Under the pieces are notes generated by a model that ran no database searches, was not told the DNA's origin, and worked only from the letters and a program-made list of their open reading frames with translations. From Amaricoccus solimangrovi (GTDB lineage Bacteria > Pseudomonadota > Alphaproteobacteria > Rhodobacterales > Rhodobacteraceae), in the NCBI RefSeq assembly GCF_006385685.1, contig NZ_VFRP01000019.1, forward strand, positions 29,976 through 93,975: DNA of 64,000 nt, in the 5' to 3' direction. Positions 61,261 through 64,000 of this stretch are shown piece after piece. The number at the start of each line of letters is the position of its first letter. The first letter of the stretch is position 1. Made by a program: the position numbers and the translations under genes.

Positions 61261-62112
61261 GGCCGGCCCGGCCGCCGGGGCCGAGGCCACCCACCAATCG
61301 GGCTCCGCGATGCGAAGCCGCGCGGCGGCGGCCTCCGCCGCCCCCAGGGTCTCGAAAAGTCCGAAGACCGTCGCGCCCGAGCCCGACATCCGGGCGAGCG
61401 CGCAGCCCGGAGAGGCGCCGAGCGCGGCGATCACCCCGCCGATCACCGGCGCCACCTCCGCCGCCGGGGCCTCGAGGTCGTTGCGCCGGGTCGCGAGCCA
61501 CGCGAAGAGATCGCCGCTCGCGGTGAAATCGGGGATCGCGCCGAGCGGCGGATTGTCCCGCCGCGCGAGCCGGGAGAAGACCGCGCCCGTCGCGACGCCG
61601 ACGCCGGGATTGACCAGCACCATCGCGAAGGGCGGCAGCCGGACCGGCGCCAGAACCTCGCCGATCCCCGACATCCGCGTCGGGACGCCCGCGAGGCAGA
61701 CCGGCACGTCCGCGCCGAGCCCGAGCACCGCCTCCGGCGCGGGGAGGCGCTGGCCCCGGAGCCGCGCGAGCGCGCGGAGCGCCGCGGCCGCGTCGGCCGA
61801 ACCGCCGCCGATGCCGCTCGCCACCGGCAGGTTCTTCGCCAGCGTGAACGCCGCCCCGCCCCCCATCAGCGCCGCGGCGCGCAGCACCAGGTTGTCCGGC
61901 CCGGCGTCGAGCCCCGCCGCGAAGGGTCCGCCGATCGCGAGCGACGGCGTCTCCGCCGGCTCCGCGCGCAACTCGTCCCCGATCTCGGCGAAGGCCACGA
62001 GGCTGTCGAGCAGGTGATAGCCGTCCGCGCGCCGCCCGGTGACGTGCAGGCACAGGTTCACCTTGGCGCGGGCACGTTCGATCACCGGGGGTTCGATCAC
62101 CGGGGAGGGCAT
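61246..62112 (-). CDS. ispE: 4-diphosphocytidyl-2-C-methyl-D-erythritol kinase
   Basis: 288-residue GHMP kinase of the MEP isoprenoid pathway. [20 protein letters not shown] is the substrate-binding N-terminus and [20 protein letters not shown] the ATP-binding loop; [15 protein letters not shown] is the third motif. The N-terminal [13 protein letters not shown] has a small repeat and no ribosome site is visible, so GTG starts at 62103 or 62088 are possible. Its start overlaps the stop region of the TPR gene, and the two are probably coupled. Confidence 0.95.
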   Translation of the reverse strand: MPSPVIEPPVIERARAKVNLCLHVTGRRADGYHLLDSLVAFAEIGDELRAEPAETPSLAIGGPFAAGLDAGPDNLVLRAAALMGGGAAFTLAKNLPVASGIGGGSADAAAALRALARLRGQRLPAPEAVLGLGADVPVCLAGVPTRMSGIGEVLAPVRLPPFAMVLVNPGVGVATGAVFSRLARRDNPPLGAIPDFTASGDLFAWLATRRNDLEAPAAEVAPVIGGVIAALGASPGCALARMSGSGATVFGLFETLGAAEAAAARLRIAEPDWWVASAPAAGPASAGL

Positions 62113-62117
62113 CGCGG

Positions 62118-63821
62118 TCAGCCGTCGGAGCCGGGCTTGTCCTCGCTCCGCACCTTGTCGAGCCCGACATCGAGCTTGCGCCGGATCCGGTCCATGTCGA
62201 GGTCGTCCGCCGGACCGAAGGAGAGCGCGCGGTGCCACTGGAAATCGGCCTCGCGCTTGCGCCCGACCATCCAGAGCACATCGCCGAGATGATCGTTGAT
62301 CACCGGATCGTCCGGCGTGAGCTCGACCGCGCGCAGCATCGGCGCGACCGCGTCCTGGTAGCGGCCGAGCCGGTAATAGGCCCAGCCGAGCGAGTCGGTG
62401 ATGTAGCCGTCGTCGGGCTGCCCCTTGACCGCGCGCTGGATCATGTCGAGCGCCTCGTCATAGTCCTGGCCCTGCTCCAGCAGCGAATAGCCGAGATAGT
62501 TCAGGACCAGCGGCTGGTCGGGCGAGAGTTTCAGCGCCTCGCGGAAATCGGCTTCCGCCGCCGCCCAGTCGCCCGCGCGCTCGTTCGCGACGCCCCGGGT
62601 ATAGTAGAGCACCCAGTGGATCTTCTGCGGCGTCCCGATCAGGTCGATCGCCTTCGTATAGGCCGCGACCGCCTCCCCGAACTGCTCGTTCGAGCGATAG
62701 GCGTCGCCCAGTTCCGACTGCACCTCGATCTGGTCGCCATGCGTCGCGGCCAGCGCGACGAGCGTTGCGATGCCGCCTTCGACATCGCCCGAGTCCCGCT
62801 GGGTGCTGGCGCGGCGGATCTCCGCGGTCACGTACCAGGGCGAGTCCTCGGGCACCTCCGACAGGACCTCGGTCGCGAGCGCGTAGCGCTCCTCGTTCTC
62901 GAGGAGTTCGGCGGCGAGCAGGTCGGCCTCGATCAGCCCGGGCCGGATATAGGCGGCGAGCCGCGCGTGAAGCAGCGCGACGCGCTCGGTATTGTCGGTG
63001 TTGAGCGCCTCGGCGAGGGTCAGATAGGCTTCCGCCACGCCGTCCTTCGCCTCGGTCACCTGGTCGAAGGCCACCTCGTCGCCCCGGGCGAGCCGGTCGC
63101 GCAGCGCGATCAGCGTGGCATCCGGAAACCCGCCGTCGATCGCCTGGTTGAGCATCGCGAGCGCGTCCTGCTCCTTGCCGAGCTGCGCGAGGATCTCGGC
63201 ATGGGCGATCAGCGCGGAACGGGTCAGATGCAGCGGCCCCTGCTCGCCCCCCGCGAGGATGGTCTCGGCGGAGACGAAATCCCCCGCCATCGCGAGCGCG
63301 AGCGCCTTGTGATACTGGCCGTAGGCCGCCATCGCGTCATTCGCGGTCATCGCGTCGAACTTCGCCTTCGCGGCGGGGAAATCCTCGCGCCCCACCTCGA
63401 TCCAGCCGGCGACGAGCCCCGCGAGCAGCGGGTTGTACACCCGGGGCGGCGCCGAGGCGAGGAGCCGCGCCGCGCCGTCGAAATCGTTATCGTGGATCGC
63501 CGCGGCGAGGCGCACCAGCCCCGCGAGCTGGTTCTCCGGCTGCGCCTGGGCGAGCTTGTCGGCGAGCGGCCCGGCGATCTCCATGTCGCCGAGGGCGACG
63601 CGCGCGACGAGCGCGTTCTGCATCAGCGCGAAATTCGTCGGATCGGTGGCAAGCGCGCGATCGTAGTATTCCGCGGCGACGGGATAGTCGTCACGGAAAT
63701 CCGCCTGCATCGCCGCGAGATAGGCGCCGGACAGCGAGGAGGCGAGCGCGGGCGCGAGCGGGGAGGCGGCGAGAAGGCCGCTCAGGATGCCCGCGGCCAG
63801 TTTCGCGTTGATCGTCGGCAA
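62118..63821 (-). CDS. TPR repeat protein, exported
   Basis: 567 residues with a signal peptide ([21 protein letters not shown]). About a dozen helix-turn-helix TPR units fill the rest; the clearest are [40 protein letters not shown] and [20 protein letters not shown]. No enzyme domain. Likely a periplasmic scaffold; homologues sit beside ispE in many Rhodobacterales. Confidence 0.92.
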   Translation of the reverse strand: MPTINAKLAAGILSGLLAASPLAPALASSLSGAYLAAMQADFRDDYPVAAEYYDRALATDPTNFALMQNALVARVALGDMEIAGPLADKLAQAQPENQLAGLVRLAAAIHDNDFDGAARLLASAPPRVYNPLLAGLVAGWIEVGREDFPAAKAKFDAMTANDAMAAYGQYHKALALAMAGDFVSAETILAGGEQGPLHLTRSALIAHAEILAQLGKEQDALAMLNQAIDGGFPDATLIALRDRLARGDEVAFDQVTEAKDGVAEAYLTLAEALNTDNTERVALLHARLAAYIRPGLIEADLLAAELLENEERYALATEVLSEVPEDSPWYVTAEIRRASTQRDSGDVEGGIATLVALAATHGDQIEVQSELGDAYRSNEQFGEAVAAYTKAIDLIGTPQKIHWVLYYTRGVANERAGDWAAAEADFREALKLSPDQPLVLNYLGYSLLEQGQDYDEALDMIQRAVKGQPDDGYITDSLGWAYYRLGRYQDAVAPMLRAVELTPDDPVINDHLGDVLWMVGRKREADFQWHRALSFGPADDLDMDRIRRKLDVGLDKVRSEDKPGSDG

Positions 63822-63912
63822 TGGTCGGCTCTCCCCGATGTGTCGGGCGGAAACCTATTCCGCCCCGACCCGGCATGCAATCGCACCGATTATCCCCGCG
63901 TCGCCCGCGCCA

Positions 63913-64000
63913 TCACATGTTGGGGTAATTCGGCCCGTCTCCGCCCTGGGGCGTGGTCCAGTTGATGTTCTGCGCGGGATCCTTGATGTCGCAGGTCTTG
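63913..64000 (-). CDS. electron transfer flavoprotein-ubiquinone oxidoreductase (3' end only)
   Basis: The last 28 codons of a gene entering from the right edge: TCDIKDPAQNINWTTPQGGD then GPNYPNM. This is the conserved end of ETF-QO, including a Cys-containing part of the 4Fe-4S region and the characteristic GGGPNYPNM-type finish. It passes electrons from fatty-acid and amino-acid dehydrogenases to ubiquinone. Confidence 0.93.
   Translation of the reverse strand, partial: KTCDIKDPAQNINWTTPQGGDGPNYPNM

Noticed and set aside
1..64000. CRISPR array, transposase, integrase, prophage or rRNA genes
   Set aside because: None seen. No regularly spaced repeats, no inverted-repeat-bounded transposase frame, and only one tRNA.

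Overview
The window is a gene-dense, high-GC chromosomal stretch of an alphaproteobacterium, most likely of the order Rhodobacterales. The evidence is gene content and order: a ctaC-ctaB-small gene-ctaG-ctaE-surf1-thrC-M16 protease run, a cobalamin-riboswitch cbtBA pair beside an odd histidine phosphatase, ffh-chorismate mutase-rpsP-rimM-trmD-rplS-rpmE, phasin, clpS and a lone MnmD. About 60 protein genes and one tRNA are present. No insertion sequence, prophage, CRISPR array or rRNA was seen, so this looks like core chromosome with a few accessory pockets.

Layout. 1-7.3 kb (minus): cytochrome c oxidase subunits II and III with haem and copper assembly factors, running into threonine synthase, an M16 peptidase and a GNAT acetyltransferase cut by the window edge. 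7.5-11.5 kb: tldD and topA converge with no base between their stop codons. 11.6-14.9 kb: an RTX/PPC protein with no enzyme domain, a 656-base control region with unusual palindromes, and an OxlT-like transporter with a strong terminator. 15-19.3 kb: dprA, a Tat-exported metallo-beta-lactamase-fold hydrolase and rnr. 19.3-21.1 kb: paired hairpin repeats, a phosphatase-like protein lacking most of its catalytic motif, and a cobalamin riboswitch controlling cbtB-cbtA. 21-29.7 kb: D-lactate-type dehydrogenase, lytic transglycosylase, zapE, a small unknown protein, an MFS carrier, a ribbon-helix-helix protein, a glyoxalase-like protein and a two-subunit Tat/GMC dehydrogenase with a predicted 3Fe-4S site.

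29.7-34.1 kb: signal recognition particle and ribosome genes (ffh to rpmE) with a good promoter and terminator. 34.2-39.3 kb: D-Ala-D-Ala carboxypeptidase, phasin with a PhaR-type operator, clpS, rsmC-like methyltransferase and dapE. 39.5-45.5 kb: the least explained part, with a membrane-anchored LytR_C-type protein followed by four overlapping genes (small exported protein, two glycosyltransferase-like proteins, a 136-residue unknown). 45.5-54.3 kb: lipoprotein, DMT carrier, mnmD and a divergent FAD oxidoreductase (the two halves of MnmC), smc, tRNA-Leu(GAG) and a peptidoglycan-binding protein. 54.3-64 kb: lipB, thrS, an alpha/beta hydrolase, a YdcH/DUF465 protein, a TrmN6-like methyltransferase, a DUF2007 protein, a polyprenyl diphosphate synthase, ispE, a TPR protein and the last codons of ETF-ubiquinone oxidoreductase.

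Shared themes are aerobic respiration (oxidase assembly, polyprenyl and isoprenoid supply for quinone, ETF-QO), envelope and peptidoglycan work (DacC-type enzyme, DapE, lytic transglycosylase, PG-binding proteins) and translation. I found no clearly new defence or mobile system. The best candidates for something undescribed are the overlapping glycosyltransferase cluster, the riboswitch-adjacent degenerate phosphatase, and the RTX/PPC protein with its AT-rich palindrome.
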